64,000 nucleotides of DNA from Sphingomonas sp. A2-49 (GTDB lineage: Bacteria > Pseudomonadota > Alphaproteobacteria > Sphingomonadales > Sphingomonadaceae), in NCBI RefSeq assembly GCF_025548555.1, contig NZ_JAJLPA010000001.1, forward strand, positions 62,001 through 126,000, written 5' to 3'. Of this stretch, positions 17,592-26,921 are shown in pieces. The notes under the pieces are model-generated. The model did not search any database. It was not told the DNA's origin and saw only the letters and a program-made list of their open reading frames with translations. Every line of letters begins with the position of its first letter. The stretch's first letter is position 1. Position numbers and translations under genes: made by a program.

Positions 17592-18596
17592 ATGAAGGCG
17601 CTTTTCGCAACGGCACTCCTGGCGGGCGCCGCGCTCGTCGCCCCCGCGATCGGCCAGGCGCCCGTCGCCGTGCCGACGCCGCCCGACCGCAACATCCTGC
17701 ATGTCCAGGTGATCCTCGACGCGCTCGGCTTCGGTCCCGGCGTGCTCGACGGCAAGGGCGGGCAGTCGCTCACCGCCGCGCTCAAGGGGTTTCAGGAGGC
17801 CAAGGGCCTGCCGCGGACCGGCAAGCCCGATGCGGCGACGCTCCGCGCGCTCTACCCCTATCGCGCCAAGCGGCCGACCGCGCGCTTCACGCTGACCCGC
17901 GAGGCGCTCGCCGGCCCCTATTACAACCCGCTGCCCAAGGATTATGCCGAACAGGCGAAGTTGCCCAGCCTCGGCTATGCGACGCCGATGGAAAAGCTGG
18001 CGGAGATGTTCCACACGCAGCCCGCGGTGCTGATCGCGCTCAATTCGCCGACGACGCGGCTGAAGGTCGGCAACACGATCGTCGTGCCCAACGCGCTGCC
18101 CGCGTCGCGCGACTATGATGCGAAATTGCCCGACCATTGGCGCCAGACGTTGGGCATGCTCAACGTCGATGCGACCCAGCCGGTCGCCGATCACATCGTC
18201 GTCGATAAGTCTGACGGCGTGCTGCGCGTGCTCGACAAGGACGACCGGCTGATCGCGCAGTTCAGCGCCACGATGGGGTCGGAGCACGATCCGCTGCCGC
18301 TGGGGACGTGGAAGATCTACGGCGCGGACTACAACCCCAAGTTCCATTACAATCCGGCGCTGTTCTGGGACGCCAAGAAGGGCGACGACAAGGAGCTGCT
18401 GCCGCCGGGGCCCAATGGTCCGGTCGGCGTGGTCTGGCTCGACCTGTCGAAGGAGCATTATGGTATCCACGGCACGCCGCACCCCGAACTGATCGGCCGC
18501 ACGGAGAGCCACGGCTGCATCCGGCTGACCAATTGGGATGTGGCCCGTCTGGCGCAGATGGTCAGGCCGGGGACCAAGGCCGTGTTCCAGGCGTGA
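17592..18596 (+). CDS. L,D-transpeptidase with peptidoglycan-binding domain, exported
   Basis: 334 residues. A signal peptide (MKALFATALLAGAALVAPAIG) leads to a PG_binding_1 domain near 30-90 (VILDALGFGPGVLDGKGG, LKGFQEAKGLPRTG), then a LysM-like linker and a YkuD domain with HGTPHP and the catalytic SHGCIRL at 306-312 (Cys309). It forms 3-3 cross-links or attaches proteins to peptidoglycan in the periplasm. It stands alone, 84 bp after thiE. Confidence 0.93.
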   Translation: MKALFATALLAGAALVAPAIGQAPVAVPTPPDRNILHVQVILDALGFGPGVLDGKGGQSLTAALKGFQEAKGLPRTGKPDAATLRALYPYRAKRPTARFTLTREALAGPYYNPLPKDYAEQAKLPSLGYATPMEKLAEMFHTQPAVLIALNSPTTRLKVGNTIVVPNALPASRDYDAKLPDHWRQTLGMLNVDATQPVADHIVVDKSDGVLRVLDKDDRLIAQFSATMGSEHDPLPLGTWKIYGADYNPKFHYNPALFWDAKKGDDKELLPPGPNGPVGVVWLDLSKEHYGIHGTPHPELIGRTESHGCIRLTNWDVARLAQMVRPGTKAVFQA

Positions 18597-18711
18597 TGCC
18601 GATGCGCGACCGCCGCCCGCCATGCGTCCATGCCGCCGCCGCCCAGTGTCGCTTCTCCCGTCGGGGGCACGCCCGGCCGTATGATCGGCGGGCGGGCACG
18701 GGGGCGCGGGC

Positions 18712-19296
18712 ATGACGCGCCTCGGCTGGGGCATTCTCGGCCTGCTGTTGCTCGTCGTCGCGGCCTTTGCGGCGATGACCAGCTTCGGAACAACCGAGCG
18801 TCGCGCGGCCCGGGTCGCCGCCGCGATCGCCGACCGGCCGGATGCGGACACGGGGGTGCTGACCGTGCCGGTCGCGGGCGTCCGCCGCGATGCCATCGCC
18901 GACAGCTGGGGCGATGCCCGCGGCGGCGGCACGCGCGGCCATCACGGCACCGACATCATGGCGCCGGGCGGCACGCCCGTCATAGCCGCCGCGGCCGGCC
19001 GGGTAGAAAAGCTGTTCCGGTCGGCGCTCGGCGGCACGACGGCCTATGTCCGGTCGCCGGACCGGCGCTGGATCTATTATTACGCACATCTGTCCGGATA
19101 CGCGCCCGGCCTCACCGAGGGGCAGGCGGTTCGTGCGGGCCAGCCGATCGGCTATGTCGGCGATACCGGCGACGCCGGGCCGGGCAATTATCACCTGCAT
19201 TTCGGCCTGCAACGCATGCGCCCGGAAGAACGCTGGTATCAGGGCGAGGACGTCAATCCCTTCCCCATGCTTGCCGCCCGCGCCCCCGCACGGTAA
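18712..19296 (+). CDS. M23 family metallopeptidase, membrane-anchored
   Basis: 194 residues. One N-terminal membrane span (WGILGLLLLVVAAFAAM) is followed by a LytM domain with the zinc ligands in HHGTD (H77, D81) and HLHF (H161, H163). It resembles peptidoglycan endopeptidases, or, where the site is used for regulation, amidase activators; here the metal residues look intact, so hydrolysis is plausible. Together with the L,D-transpeptidase upstream it forms a small cell-wall pair. Confidence 0.9.
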   Translation: MTRLGWGILGLLLLVVAAFAAMTSFGTTERRAARVAAAIADRPDADTGVLTVPVAGVRRDAIADSWGDARGGGTRGHHGTDIMAPGGTPVIAAAAGRVEKLFRSALGGTTAYVRSPDRRWIYYYAHLSGYAPGLTEGQAVRAGQPIGYVGDTGDAGPGNYHLHFGLQRMRPEERWYQGEDVNPFPMLAARAPAR

Positions 19297-19358
19297 GGGC
19301 GGGCACCGGGCGCGCGCAGGCCGCGTCGCCCATTCGCTCTTTCCAGTAGGTTCAGACC

Positions 19359-19922
19359 ATGAAGATCAGCGGCGTGGACATCCGTCCCGGCAACATCATC
19401 GAATATGAGGGCGGCATCTGGCGCGCCGTCAAGATCCAGCATACGCAGCCCGGCAAGGGCGGCGCGTACATGCAGGTCGAGATGAAGAACCTGATCGACG
19501 GTCGCAAGAACAACGTCCGCTTCCGTTCGGCCGAGACGGTCGAGCGCGTCCGCCTCGACACCAAGGATTTCCAGTTCCTGTTCCGCGACGGCGAGGCGCT
19601 GACCTTCATGGACAAGGACAATTACGAGCAGATCACGCTCGACGCCGGGATCCTGGGCGATGCCGCGGCCTTCCTTCAGGACGGCATGGACGTCGTGCTC
19701 GAACTGTACGACGAAAAGCCGATCTCGGTCGAACTGCCGAGCACGATCGAGGCGATGATCGTCGAGGCCGATGCGGTGGTGAAGGGGCAGACCGCCTCGT
19801 CGAGCTACAAGCCCGCGATCCTCGACAACGGCGTGCGCGTGATGGTGCCGCCGCATATCGGCGCGGGCACCCGGATCGTCGTCGACGTCTACGAACAGAC
19901 CTACGTCCGCCGCGCGGATTGA
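19359..19922 (+). CDS. efp: translation elongation factor P
   Basis: 187 residues with the three EF-P domains. The tip loop [10 protein letters not shown] has Lys33 at the site that is lysylated by EpmA in enterobacteria. [13 protein letters not shown] and the C-terminal [16 protein letters not shown] are present. EF-P relieves ribosome stalling at polyproline. Polyproline stretches are common in this genome's proteins, for instance in the TonB-like gene at the window end. The gene ends 10 bp before an inverted repeat that may act as its transcription stop. Confidence 0.97.
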   Translation: MKISGVDIRPGNIIEYEGGIWRAVKIQHTQPGKGGAYMQVEMKNLIDGRKNNVRFRSAETVERVRLDTKDFQFLFRDGEALTFMDKDNYEQITLDAGILGDAAAFLQDGMDVVLELYDEKPISVELPSTIEAMIVEADAVVKGQTASSSYKPAILDNGVRVMVPPHIGAGTRIVVDVYEQTYVRRAD

Positions 19923-19931
19923 TCGTTCGAA

Positions 19932-20040
19932 AGCCCCTCCCCTTCAGGGGAGGGGTTGGGGTGGGGCGGTGCGGCTTTACGCAGCTCACCTCCTCCAACC
20001 CGATTCCCCACCCCAACCCCTCCCCTGAAGGGGAGGGGCT
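19932..20040. repeat. large inverted-repeat (REP/BIME-like) element
   Basis: Two arms of about 34 nt are near-perfect inverted copies. The first, from 19933, reads CCCCTCCCCTTCAGGGGAGG and continues with TTGGGGTGGGG; the second, ending near 20040, is its reverse complement. Each arm also holds its own hairpin (CCCCTCCCC TTCA GGGGAGGGG). It separates efp from the inositol-phosphatase gene and is a sequence variant of the element at 1644-1760. Confidence 0.85.
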
Positions 20041-20052
20041 AGAAAGCCCATC

Positions 20053-20865
20053 ATGCCCAGCCATTCCGGCCTCTTCACCGTCATCGAACGTGCCGCCCGC
20101 AAGGCCGGCACGGCGCTGCGCCGCGACTTCAACGAGGTGCAGAACCTCCAGGTCAGCCGCAAGGGACCGGCGGATTTCGTCTCGATCGCCGATCGCCGCG
20201 CGGAGCAGACGCTGTACGAGGAACTGAGCCGCGCGCGGCCCGACTGGAACTTCCTGATGGAGGAAGGCGGCGAGGTTGCGGGCGATCCGGACAAGCCGCG
20301 GTTCATCATCGATCCGCTCGATGGCACCTCGAACTTCCTCCACGGCATACCCCATTTCGCGATCTCGATCGCGGTCGAGGAGCCGACCCCGTCGGGCAAG
20401 CGCGAGATCACGACCGCGCTCGTCTATCAGCCGCTGACCGACGAAAGCTTCTGGGCGGAAAAGGGCAGGGGAGCGTGGCTCACCGACCAACGGCTGCGGG
20501 TGTCGGGCCGCCGCGACCTGTCCGAAGCGCTGATCGCGACCGGTATCCCGTTCCTGGGGCATGGCGATTTCGTCCAGTGGAGCCGCATCTTCGGTGCGAT
20601 CGCGCCGGAAGTCGCGGGCATCCGCCGCTTCGGTTCGGCGGCGCTCGACCTCGCCTGGGTCGCGGCGGGCCGATACGACGGCTATTGGGAATCGGGCCTC
20701 AAGCCCTGGGACACGGCGGCGGGCATGCTGCTGGTCAAGGAAGCCGGCGGCTACGTCACCGATTTCCGCGGGGCCGACCGGGCGATGGAGCGCAACGAGT
20801 TCCTCGCCGCGAACGACGGCCTTCACGTCAAGCTGCACAAGCTGGTGGCCGGCGCGTTGCGGTAA
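20053..20865 (+). CDS. suhB: inositol monophosphatase family protein (SuhB-like)
   Basis: 270 residues. Metal-binding blocks are in place: EEGGEVAG (first Glu), IDPLDGTSNFLHG (Asp cluster) and KPWDTAAGMLLVKEAGG. The enzyme removes phosphate from inositol or related sugar phosphates with Mg2+; in E. coli SuhB also works in rRNA antitermination. The ATG at 20053 lies right after the repeat element. The symbol is given for family likeness; IMPase and SuhB cannot be separated here. Confidence 0.9.
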   Translation: MPSHSGLFTVIERAARKAGTALRRDFNEVQNLQVSRKGPADFVSIADRRAEQTLYEELSRARPDWNFLMEEGGEVAGDPDKPRFIIDPLDGTSNFLHGIPHFAISIAVEEPTPSGKREITTALVYQPLTDESFWAEKGRGAWLTDQRLRVSGRRDLSEALIATGIPFLGHGDFVQWSRIFGAIAPEVAGIRRFGSAALDLAWVAAGRYDGYWESGLKPWDTAAGMLLVKEAGGYVTDFRGADRAMERNEFLAANDGLHVKLHKLVAGALR

Positions 20866-20944
20866 ACGCGCGGACCGACAGACCGCCGCGCCTGTGATCC
20901 GCACCCGCTTCGTGCGCGGGGCGGGCCGGCGCCGGGGCGCCAGT

Positions 20945-20959
20945 TGCGAGTGATTCTCA
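20945..20959 (+). promoter_or_regulatory. Fur-like 7-1-7 site upstream of the nuo operon
   Basis: TGCGAGT-G-ATTCTCA is an imperfect inverted repeat that resembles the Fur box (half-site TGATAAT, or TGCGAAT in alphaproteobacteria). It lies 76 bp before the nuoA start. Downstream, a GCCCGCC/GGCGGGC hairpin spans 20975-20994, and TTGCCC (20973-20978) with CTAAAG (20995-21000) could be a weak promoter, which would place the box upstream of -35. Binding is inferred. Confidence 0.45.
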
Positions 20960-21034
20960 TGGCCTCCCGGCCTTGCCCGCCCCTGCCGGCGGGCCTAAAG
21001 CGACCCCACACCCTTCGCACCTGCGAGAAGCCCT

Positions 21035-21409
21035 TTGGTCGATCTGTCGCAATACCTGCCTATCCTTCTGTTTCTGGGCGTCGCCCTGGCGCTCTCGAGC
21101 ACGTTCGTATTCCTGCCGATGCTGGTTGCGCGCCTGACCGGGGCGGACAAGCCGAACGAGCAGAAGCTGTCGGAATATGAGTGCGGCTTCCCCGCATTCG
21201 AGGATCCGCGCAGCCAGTTCGACGTGCGATTCTACCTGATCGCCATCCTGTTCATCATCTTCGATCTCGAAGCCGCTTTCCTGTATCCGTGGGCGGTGTC
21301 GGTGTTCAGCATCGGCTGGACCGCGTGGATTTCGATGATGATCTTTATCGGCGAGCTTGCGCTGGGGCTCGTCTACGCGTGGAAAAAGGGAGCGTTGGAT
21401 TGGGAATGA
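21035..21409 (+). CDS. nuoA: NADH-quinone oxidoreductase subunit A
   Basis: 124 residues with three membrane spans and the conserved loop [20 protein letters not shown], whose Cys marks the quinone-site loop (TMH1-2 loop). It is a membrane-arm subunit of proton-pumping complex I. The start is TTG at 21035, since the encoded N-terminus [14 protein letters not shown] fits the family and no ATG or GTG precedes it in frame after the promoter region. The stop overlaps nuoB. Confidence 0.95.
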   Translation: MVDLSQYLPILLFLGVALALSSTFVFLPMLVARLTGADKPNEQKLSEYECGFPAFEDPRSQFDVRFYLIAILFIIFDLEAAFLYPWAVSVFSIGWTAWISMMIFIGELALGLVYAWKKGALDWE

Positions 21410-21966
21410 CCCCCATGTCCGGACCCGTCGAACTCAATCGCTCGGCTGCCGCCACCTCGCTGGTCCCCCCCGACCAGGGGTTCTTCGACAGCCTGAACGG
21501 CGAACTGACCGACAAGGGCTTCCTCGTCACCTCGACCGAGGATCTGTTCCAATGGGCGCGCACGGGCTCGCTGTGGTGGATGACGTTCGGCCTCGCCTGC
21601 TGCGCGGTCGAGATGATCCACGTCAACATGCCGCGCTATGACCTGGAGCGGTTCGGCGCCGCGCCGCGCGCCTCCCCGCGCCAGTCCGACGTGATGATCG
21701 TCGCGGGCACCCTGTGCAACAAGATGGCGCCCGCGCTCCGCAAGGTCTACGACCAGATGTCGGAGCCGAAATACGTCATCTCGATGGGCAGCTGTGCGAA
21801 CGGCGGCGGCTATTACCATTACAGCTACAGCGTCGTGCGCGGCTGCGATCGGGTCGTGCCGGTCGATATCTACGTGCCCGGTTGCCCGCCGACCGCGGAA
21901 GCGCTGTTGTACGGCATCATGCAGTTGCAGCGGAAAATCCGGCGCAGCGGGAGCATCGAACGGTGA
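21406..21966 (+). CDS. nuoB: NADH-quinone oxidoreductase subunit B
   Basis: 186 residues. It carries the N2 [4Fe-4S] cluster ligands: the tandem Cys in GLACCAVE, then [12 protein letters not shown] and [11 protein letters not shown]2 passes electrons to quinone at the junction with NuoD. ATG 21406 overlaps the nuoA stop (ATGA); a second ATG at 21415 is possible. The first 35 residues are variable and polar. Confidence 0.97.
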   Translation: MTPMSGPVELNRSAAATSLVPPDQGFFDSLNGELTDKGFLVTSTEDLFQWARTGSLWWMTFGLACCAVEMIHVNMPRYDLERFGAAPRASPRQSDVMIVAGTLCNKMAPALRKVYDQMSEPKYVISMGSCANGGGYYHYSYSVVRGCDRVVPVDIYVPGCPPTAEALLYGIMQLQRKIRRSGSIER

Positions 21967-22817
21967 GGGCGCCGGCTCCCGCCTATGCGGCGCACCTGAA
22001 CGCCGAGACGATCGAGGCGGTCCGCGGACGGCTCGGGCCGGCGCTGATCGATGCGGTCGACCAGGTCGGCGAGGTCGCGCTCTATGTGGAGCGCGACAGC
22101 ATCGTGACCGCGCTCATCGCGCTGCGCGACACGCCGGGCCTCGAATACCAGCAGCTGATGGAGATCGCGGGCGTCGACTATCCGGAGCGCCCCGAGCGCT
22201 TCGAGGTGGTCTATTGCCTGCTGTCGCTGACGCGCAACCATCGGCTGCACGTCCATGTCGCCACCGACGACGTCAAGCCGGTCCCGTCCGTGACGGGCAT
22301 CTGGCCGGTCGCGGGCTGGCTGGAGCGCGAAGTGTACGACATGTACGGCGTATTGTTCACCGGTAATGCCGACCTACGCCGCATCCTGACCGATTATGGT
22401 TTCCGCGGCCATCCGCAGCGCAAGGACTTCCCGCTCTCGGGCTTCGTCGAGATGCGCTATTCGGAAGAGGCGAAGCGCGTCGTCTATCAGCCGGTGCAAC
22501 TGGCGCAGGACTTCCGCAATTTCGACTTCCAGAGCCCGTGGGAGGGTGCGCAATACGTCCTTCCCGGCGATGAGAAGGCGATGGTACCGGAGGCCAAGGG
22601 CGCGCCGACGCCGTTGGCGGCAGACGCGATCGTCAGGGCCGACGCGCCGGCGAAGCCGCAGGTGGCGAGCCCGGTGAACGAGGCGAAGACGAGCGAGACG
22701 ACGGCGCAGACGGGCGCGGGCGAGCCCGATCCCGGCAACCAGCCGCAGGACAAGCCCCGCGACGCGGACGTCGTACCGACCGCGGGCAGCGACAAGAGCG
22801 GAGGGCAGAACCAGTGA
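21963..22817 (+). CDS. nuoC: NADH-quinone oxidoreductase subunit C with extended tail
   Basis: 284 residues from GTG 21963, which overlaps the nuoB stop (GTGA). The core (about 1-200) has the 30-kDa subunit signature [20 protein letters not shown] and [10 protein letters not shown]. After residue 205 comes an 80-residue tail rich in Ala, Pro, Glu, Asp and Lys, ending in DKSGGQNQ, with no predicted fold. Core NuoC is usually 200-220 residues, so the tail is extra. NuoC lies in the connecting fragment of the hydrophilic arm. Confidence 0.96.
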   Translation: MRAPAPAYAAHLNAETIEAVRGRLGPALIDAVDQVGEVALYVERDSIVTALIALRDTPGLEYQQLMEIAGVDYPERPERFEVVYCLLSLTRNHRLHVHVATDDVKPVPSVTGIWPVAGWLEREVYDMYGVLFTGNADLRRILTDYGFRGHPQRKDFPLSGFVEMRYSEEAKRVVYQPVQLAQDFRNFDFQSPWEGAQYVLPGDEKAMVPEAKGAPTPLAADAIVRADAPAKPQVASPVNEAKTSETTAQTGAGEPDPGNQPQDKPRDADVVPTAGSDKSGGQNQ

Positions 22818-24049
22818 GCGACTATGTCGACGAGCTGATGCACGTGACCGACGCGGGCGACCCGACGACGGGCGACGTCACCATCCAGAACTACACGATC
22901 AATTTCGGCCCGCAGCATCCCGCGGCGCACGGCGTGCTGCGGCTGGTGATGGAGCTGGACGGCGAGATCATCGAACGGATCGATCCGCACGTCGGCCTGC
23001 TGCATCGCGGCACCGAAAAGCTGATCGAATACAAGACCTATGCACAGGCGATCCCGTATTTCGACCGGCTCGATTATTGCTCGCCGATGTGCATGGAACA
23101 CACGTTCGTGCTGGCGATCGAGAAGCTGCTCGACATCGAGGTGCCGATCCGCGCCCAGTATCTGCGCGTGTTCTTCGCCGAGCTGACGCGCATCTCGAAC
23201 CACATGCTGAACCTCGGCAGCCACGTGATGGATGTCGGCGCGATGACGCCGAACCTGTGGATGTTCGAGGTGCGCGAGGATTGCTACAACTTCCTCGAGC
23301 GCGCCACCGGCGCGCGCATGCACCACAATTACCTGCGGCCCGGCGGCGTGCATCAGGACGTGCCGCTCAAGCTGCTGACCGACATCGCGGACTGGCTCGA
23401 CACGCGGCTGCCGCGCCTGTTCGAGGATGCGATCAGCCTGGTCGCGGACAACCGCATCTTCAAGCAGCGCAACGTCGACATCGCGACGGTGAGCCGCGAG
23501 GATGCGATCGCCTGGGGCTTCTCCGGGCCGATGATCCGGGCCGCCGGCATCCCCTGGGACCTGCGCAAGTCGCAGCCCTACGATGTGTACGACCGGATGG
23601 AATTCGACGTGCCCGTCGGCACGCGCGGCGATTGCTACGACCGGTTTATGGTGCGCGTCGAGGAGGTCCGCCAGTCGGCGCGGATCATGAAACAATGCCT
23701 GCGCGACATGCCGGAGGGGCCGATCGCCTCGTCCGACCGCAAGGTCGTGCCGCCCAAGCGCGCCGAAATGAAGCAGTCGATGGAAGCGCTGATCCATCAC
23801 TTCAAGCTGTATACCGAGGGCTATCACGTGCCCGCGGGCGAGGTGTATGTCGCGACCGAGAGCCCCAAGGGCGAATTCGGCGTTTTCCTGGTCTCCGACG
23901 GGTCGAACAAGCCCTATCGCTGCAAGATCCGGCCGACCGCGTTCAGCCACCTTCAGGCGATGGACTTCATGAGCCGTGGCCACATGCTCGCGGATACGAC
24001 CGCGATCCTTGGTGCGATGGATATCGTGTTCGGGGAGTGCGACCGGTGA
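22814..24049 (+). CDS. nuoD: NADH-quinone oxidoreductase subunit D
   Basis: 411 residues of the 49-kDa subunit. [26 protein letters not shown] start ([15 protein letters not shown]), [13 protein letters not shown], and the C-terminal SFSHLQAM-like and [11 protein letters not shown] blocks form, with NuoB, the quinone-binding cavity. The GTG at 22814 overlaps the nuoC stop by four bases. The stop overlaps the GTG of an extra small gene before nuoE. Confidence 0.97.
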   Translation: MSDYVDELMHVTDAGDPTTGDVTIQNYTINFGPQHPAAHGVLRLVMELDGEIIERIDPHVGLLHRGTEKLIEYKTYAQAIPYFDRLDYCSPMCMEHTFVLAIEKLLDIEVPIRAQYLRVFFAELTRISNHMLNLGSHVMDVGAMTPNLWMFEVREDCYNFLERATGARMHHNYLRPGGVHQDVPLKLLTDIADWLDTRLPRLFEDAISLVADNRIFKQRNVDIATVSREDAIAWGFSGPMIRAAGIPWDLRKSQPYDVYDRMEFDVPVGTRGDCYDRFMVRVEEVRQSARIMKQCLRDMPEGPIASSDRKVVPPKRAEMKQSMEALIHHFKLYTEGYHVPAGEVYVATESPKGEFGVFLVSDGSNKPYRCKIRPTAFSHLQAMDFMSRGHMLADTTAILGAMDIVFGECDR

Positions 24050-24249
24050 GCGAGACTGCGCGAAAGTTTCTCGATCGACTTCTTATGATGTTGATTGGCG
24101 CAAACGCGGCTCTCGTACCGGTTGTCGATCACTCATTAGAAGCTCGAACGGTGTCCCATGTCGTGTTGGCACTGATGTGTGTCATGGCAATTGACTATCT
24201 GGTGCTCTCGAAGGTCACCTTTATGATGCGGTCTCGTACTCATGGCTGA
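24046..24249 (+). CDS. small two-span membrane protein inserted between nuoD and nuoE
   Basis: 67 residues from GTG 24046, which overlaps the nuoD stop (GTGA). I do not recognise it. Two hydrophobic spans (about 9-27 and 38-58: [33 protein letters not shown]) suggest a hairpin in the inner membrane. Its G+C is about 51% by hand count (104 of 204), far below its neighbours, and its codons are unlike theirs (CTT, TTA, GCA, CGA), a sign of recent gain. Its end overlaps the nuoE start by eight bases, so translation of nuoE is likely coupled to it. Confidence 0.7.
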   Translation: MSETARKFLDRLLMMLIGANAALVPVVDHSLEARTVSHVVLALMCVMAIDYLVLSKVTFMMRSRTHG

Positions 24250-24910
24250 AGCACCCCAGATCCCCGACGAAGCCGAGACCCGCGCCCGCTGGGGCGGCTT
24301 CGCGTGGAACGACGAGAACCAGCGCAAGGCGAACGAGATCCTCGCGCGCTACCCCAAGGGACGCGAACAGTCGGCGTCGATCCCGTTCCTCGATCTCGCC
24401 CAGCGGCAGGTCGGGGCGGAAACGGAGACGCAGGGCTGGCTGCCGGTGCCGGTGATCGAATTCGTCGCGAGGGCGATCGGCGTGCCGTACATGCGCGTGT
24501 TCGAGGTCGCGACCTTCTACACGATGTTCAACTTGGCGCCGGTCGGCCGCTATCACGTCCAGGTGTGCGGCACGACGCCGTGCATGCTGCGCGGGTCGGA
24601 CGACGTGCTCGCCGCGTGCAAGAATCGCGGCCTCGTGAAGGGGGGCACGACGCCCGACGGGATGTTCACGCTGACCGAGGTCGAGTGCCTAGGCACCTGC
24701 GCCAATGCGCCGATGGTCCAGATCAACGACGACAATTACGAAGACCTCGACTACGATCGCACGGTCGCCGTGCTCGAGGCGCTGGCCAGGGGCGAAAGTC
24801 CGAAGACCGGCTCGACGATCGGTCGCCAGACGAGCTGTCCCGAAGGCGGCCCGACGACGCTGACCGCGATGGTCGACGCCAACCACGATTATCGGAGCGA
24901 GTGGGCCTGA
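24242..24910 (+). CDS. nuoE: NADH-quinone oxidoreductase subunit E
   Basis: 222 residues. The 24-kDa subunit binds the N1a [2Fe-2S] cluster through [10 protein letters not shown] and [24 protein letters not shown] is the usual block before the first Cys pair. The C-terminus is about 40 residues longer than the shortest homologues and is Thr/Gly-rich. ATG 24242 lies inside the end of the small gene upstream. Confidence 0.96.
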   Translation: MAEAPQIPDEAETRARWGGFAWNDENQRKANEILARYPKGREQSASIPFLDLAQRQVGAETETQGWLPVPVIEFVARAIGVPYMRVFEVATFYTMFNLAPVGRYHVQVCGTTPCMLRGSDDVLAACKNRGLVKGGTTPDGMFTLTEVECLGTCANAPMVQINDDNYEDLDYDRTVAVLEALARGESPKTGSTIGRQTSCPEGGPTTLTAMVDANHDYRSEWA

Positions 24911-26214
24911 TGCTTGCCGACAAGGATCGCATCTTCACCAACGTCTACGGGTTCCAGCCGTGGAACCTGGAAGCGGCGCTGAAGCGCGGCGACTGGGACA
25001 ATACCAAGGCGCTGATGGCGCTCGGCCAGGACGCGATCATCGACGTCATCAAGGCGAGCGGGTTGCGCGGTCGTGGCGGCGCGGGCTTCCCGACGGGCAC
25101 GAAATGGTCGTTCATGCCCAAGGAGCCCAAGCCCGACCGGCCGAACTTCCTCGTCATCAACGCCGACGAATCCGAGCCCGGTTCGTGCAAGGACCGCGAG
25201 ATCATCCGCCACGATCCGCACAAGCTGATCGAGGGCGCGCTGATCGCGGGCTATGCGATGCGCGCGCGGGCGGCCTATATTTATATCCGCGGCGAATATA
25301 TCCGCGAGGCGGAGACGCTGTTCGCGGCCGTCGCCGAAGCCTATGACCGTGGCCTGATCGGCAAGAACGCGAGCGGGTCCGGCTACGACTTCGACGTCTT
25401 CGTGCATCGGGGTGCCGGCGCGTACATCTGCGGCGAAGAAACCGCGATGCTCGAAAGCCTTGAAGGCAAGAAGGGCCAGCCGCGCCTGAAGCCGCCGTTC
25501 CCGGCCGGGGCGGGGCTCTACGGTTGCCCGACGACGGTGAACAATGTCGAATCGATCGCGGTGGCACCCACCATCCTGCGGCGCGGTGCGGCGTGGTTCT
25601 CGGGCTTCGGGCGCGAGAACAACAAGGGCACGAAGCTCTACCAGATCAGCGGCCACGTGAATAAGCCGTGCGTCGTCGAGGACGCGATGGGCCTGACCTT
25701 CCGCGAGCTGATCGAAACGCATTGCGGTGGCATCCGCGGCGGCTGGGACAATCTGCTCGCGGTGATCCCGGGCGGGTCGTCGGTGCCGCTGGTACCGGCA
25801 CGCGACATCATCGATGCGCCGATGGACTTCGACGGGCTGAAGGCGGTCGGCTCCGGCCTCGGCACCGCGGCGGTGATCGTGATGGACAAGTCGACCGACA
25901 TCGTCCGTGCGATCAGCCGTATCTCCTACTTCTACAAGCACGAGAGCTGCGGCCAGTGCACGCCGTGTCGCGAAGGCACCGGCTGGATGTGGCGCGTGAT
26001 GGAACGGCTGCGCACCGGCGATGCCGACATCGCGGAAATCGACACGCTGCATCAGGTCACCAAGCAGATCGAGGGCCACACCATCTGTGCGCTCGGGGAC
26101 GCCGCGGCGTGGCCGATCCAGGGTCTCATCAGGCATTTCCGCCCCGAGCTGGAACGCCGGATCACCGAACGTAGCGGCGGCGACATGGCGCCGATGCAGG
26201 AGGCGGCGGAGTGA
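24910..26214 (+). CDS. nuoF: NADH-quinone oxidoreductase subunit F
   Basis: 434 residues. It holds FMN and the NADH site ([40 protein letters not shown]) and the N3 [4Fe-4S] cluster ([12 protein letters not shown] with a later Cys in HTICALGD). ATG 24910 overlaps the nuoE stop (TGATG); a GTG at 24901 is in frame. Its stop overlaps the start of an extra exported-protein gene. Confidence 0.97.
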   Translation: MLADKDRIFTNVYGFQPWNLEAALKRGDWDNTKALMALGQDAIIDVIKASGLRGRGGAGFPTGTKWSFMPKEPKPDRPNFLVINADESEPGSCKDREIIRHDPHKLIEGALIAGYAMRARAAYIYIRGEYIREAETLFAAVAEAYDRGLIGKNASGSGYDFDVFVHRGAGAYICGEETAMLESLEGKKGQPRLKPPFPAGAGLYGCPTTVNNVESIAVAPTILRRGAAWFSGFGRENNKGTKLYQISGHVNKPCVVEDAMGLTFRELIETHCGGIRGGWDNLLAVIPGGSSVPLVPARDIIDAPMDFDGLKAVGSGLGTAAVIVMDKSTDIVRAISRISYFYKHESCGQCTPCREGTGWMWRVMERLRTGDADIAEIDTLHQVTKQIEGHTICALGDAAAWPIQGLIRHFRPELERRITERSGGDMAPMQEAAE

Positions 26215-26921
26215 AGGTATCGCTCATGGTGGCGATGCTCGGTCTATCGATCGGATCGCCGGCGGTCGCGCAAAAGCAGACGGAGATGGATACGGGATCC
26301 AACATCCCCATCCCGCGTCGCGCGCGCATTGCCGAGGGGGCTGGCCTGTCCGACATCGATCGTGGCCGGATCGCAATGGCGGAATTCGCGCGGTGCACCG
26401 TGGACCGTCAATCGGCTCGCGTAACCGGTATCGCGGCGCGGCCCGCGGACAAGATCGACGGGCCTTCGCTGGCGCGGCTGGCGGATGACGAATGTCTGTC
26501 GAGTGGCGAGCTGCGGTTCAAGCCGCTGCTGCTGAGAGGGGCGTTGTTCGTCGAGCTCTATCGCCGTCGCAACGATGCACGGGCGCGGAAGGTCGCGTGG
26601 CAGATGCCGGCGGTACCGTTCGATCCCGTCGTCAAGACCGATCCGGCCGACGCGACCCTTTCGGTGCAGATGGCCTTGCTGGCCTTCGCGCAATGCGTCG
26701 TCACGCGCGACCCGGCGACGGCATCGGCGGTCGTGATGGGACCGACGGCGAGCAAGACGCAGAATGCGGCGTTTGCGGTGCTGGCGCCCAAGCTGGGATC
26801 ATGCTTGTACGATGGGCAGAAGATCACGCTGAGCAAGCTCATTCTGGAAGGCGCCCTCGGTGAAGTGCTCTATCGCGGAACCGTGCCATCGGTGACGACC
26901 GCGTCGCAGGAAACGAGATAA
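26211..26921 (+). CDS. exported protein of unknown function between nuoF and nuoG
   Basis: 236 residues from GTG 26211, overlapping the nuoF stop (GTGA). A signal peptide ([20 protein letters not shown], cut before QKQ) shows export to the periplasm. The mature part has two similar halves, each with a Cys in RCTV ([14 protein letters not shown]) or QCVV ([14 protein letters not shown]) and a later single Cys ([18 protein letters not shown]), suggesting an internal duplication with one disulfide per half. I know no complex I subunit like it. The nuoG start shares its last base (TAATG). Confidence 0.75.
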   Translation: MKVSLMVAMLGLSIGSPAVAQKQTEMDTGSNIPIPRRARIAEGAGLSDIDRGRIAMAEFARCTVDRQSARVTGIAARPADKIDGPSLARLADDECLSSGELRFKPLLLRGALFVELYRRRNDARARKVAWQMPAVPFDPVVKTDPADATLSVQMALLAFAQCVVTRDPATASAVVMGPTASKTQNAAFAVLAPKLGSCLYDGQKITLSKLILEGALGEVLYRGTVPSVTTASQETR

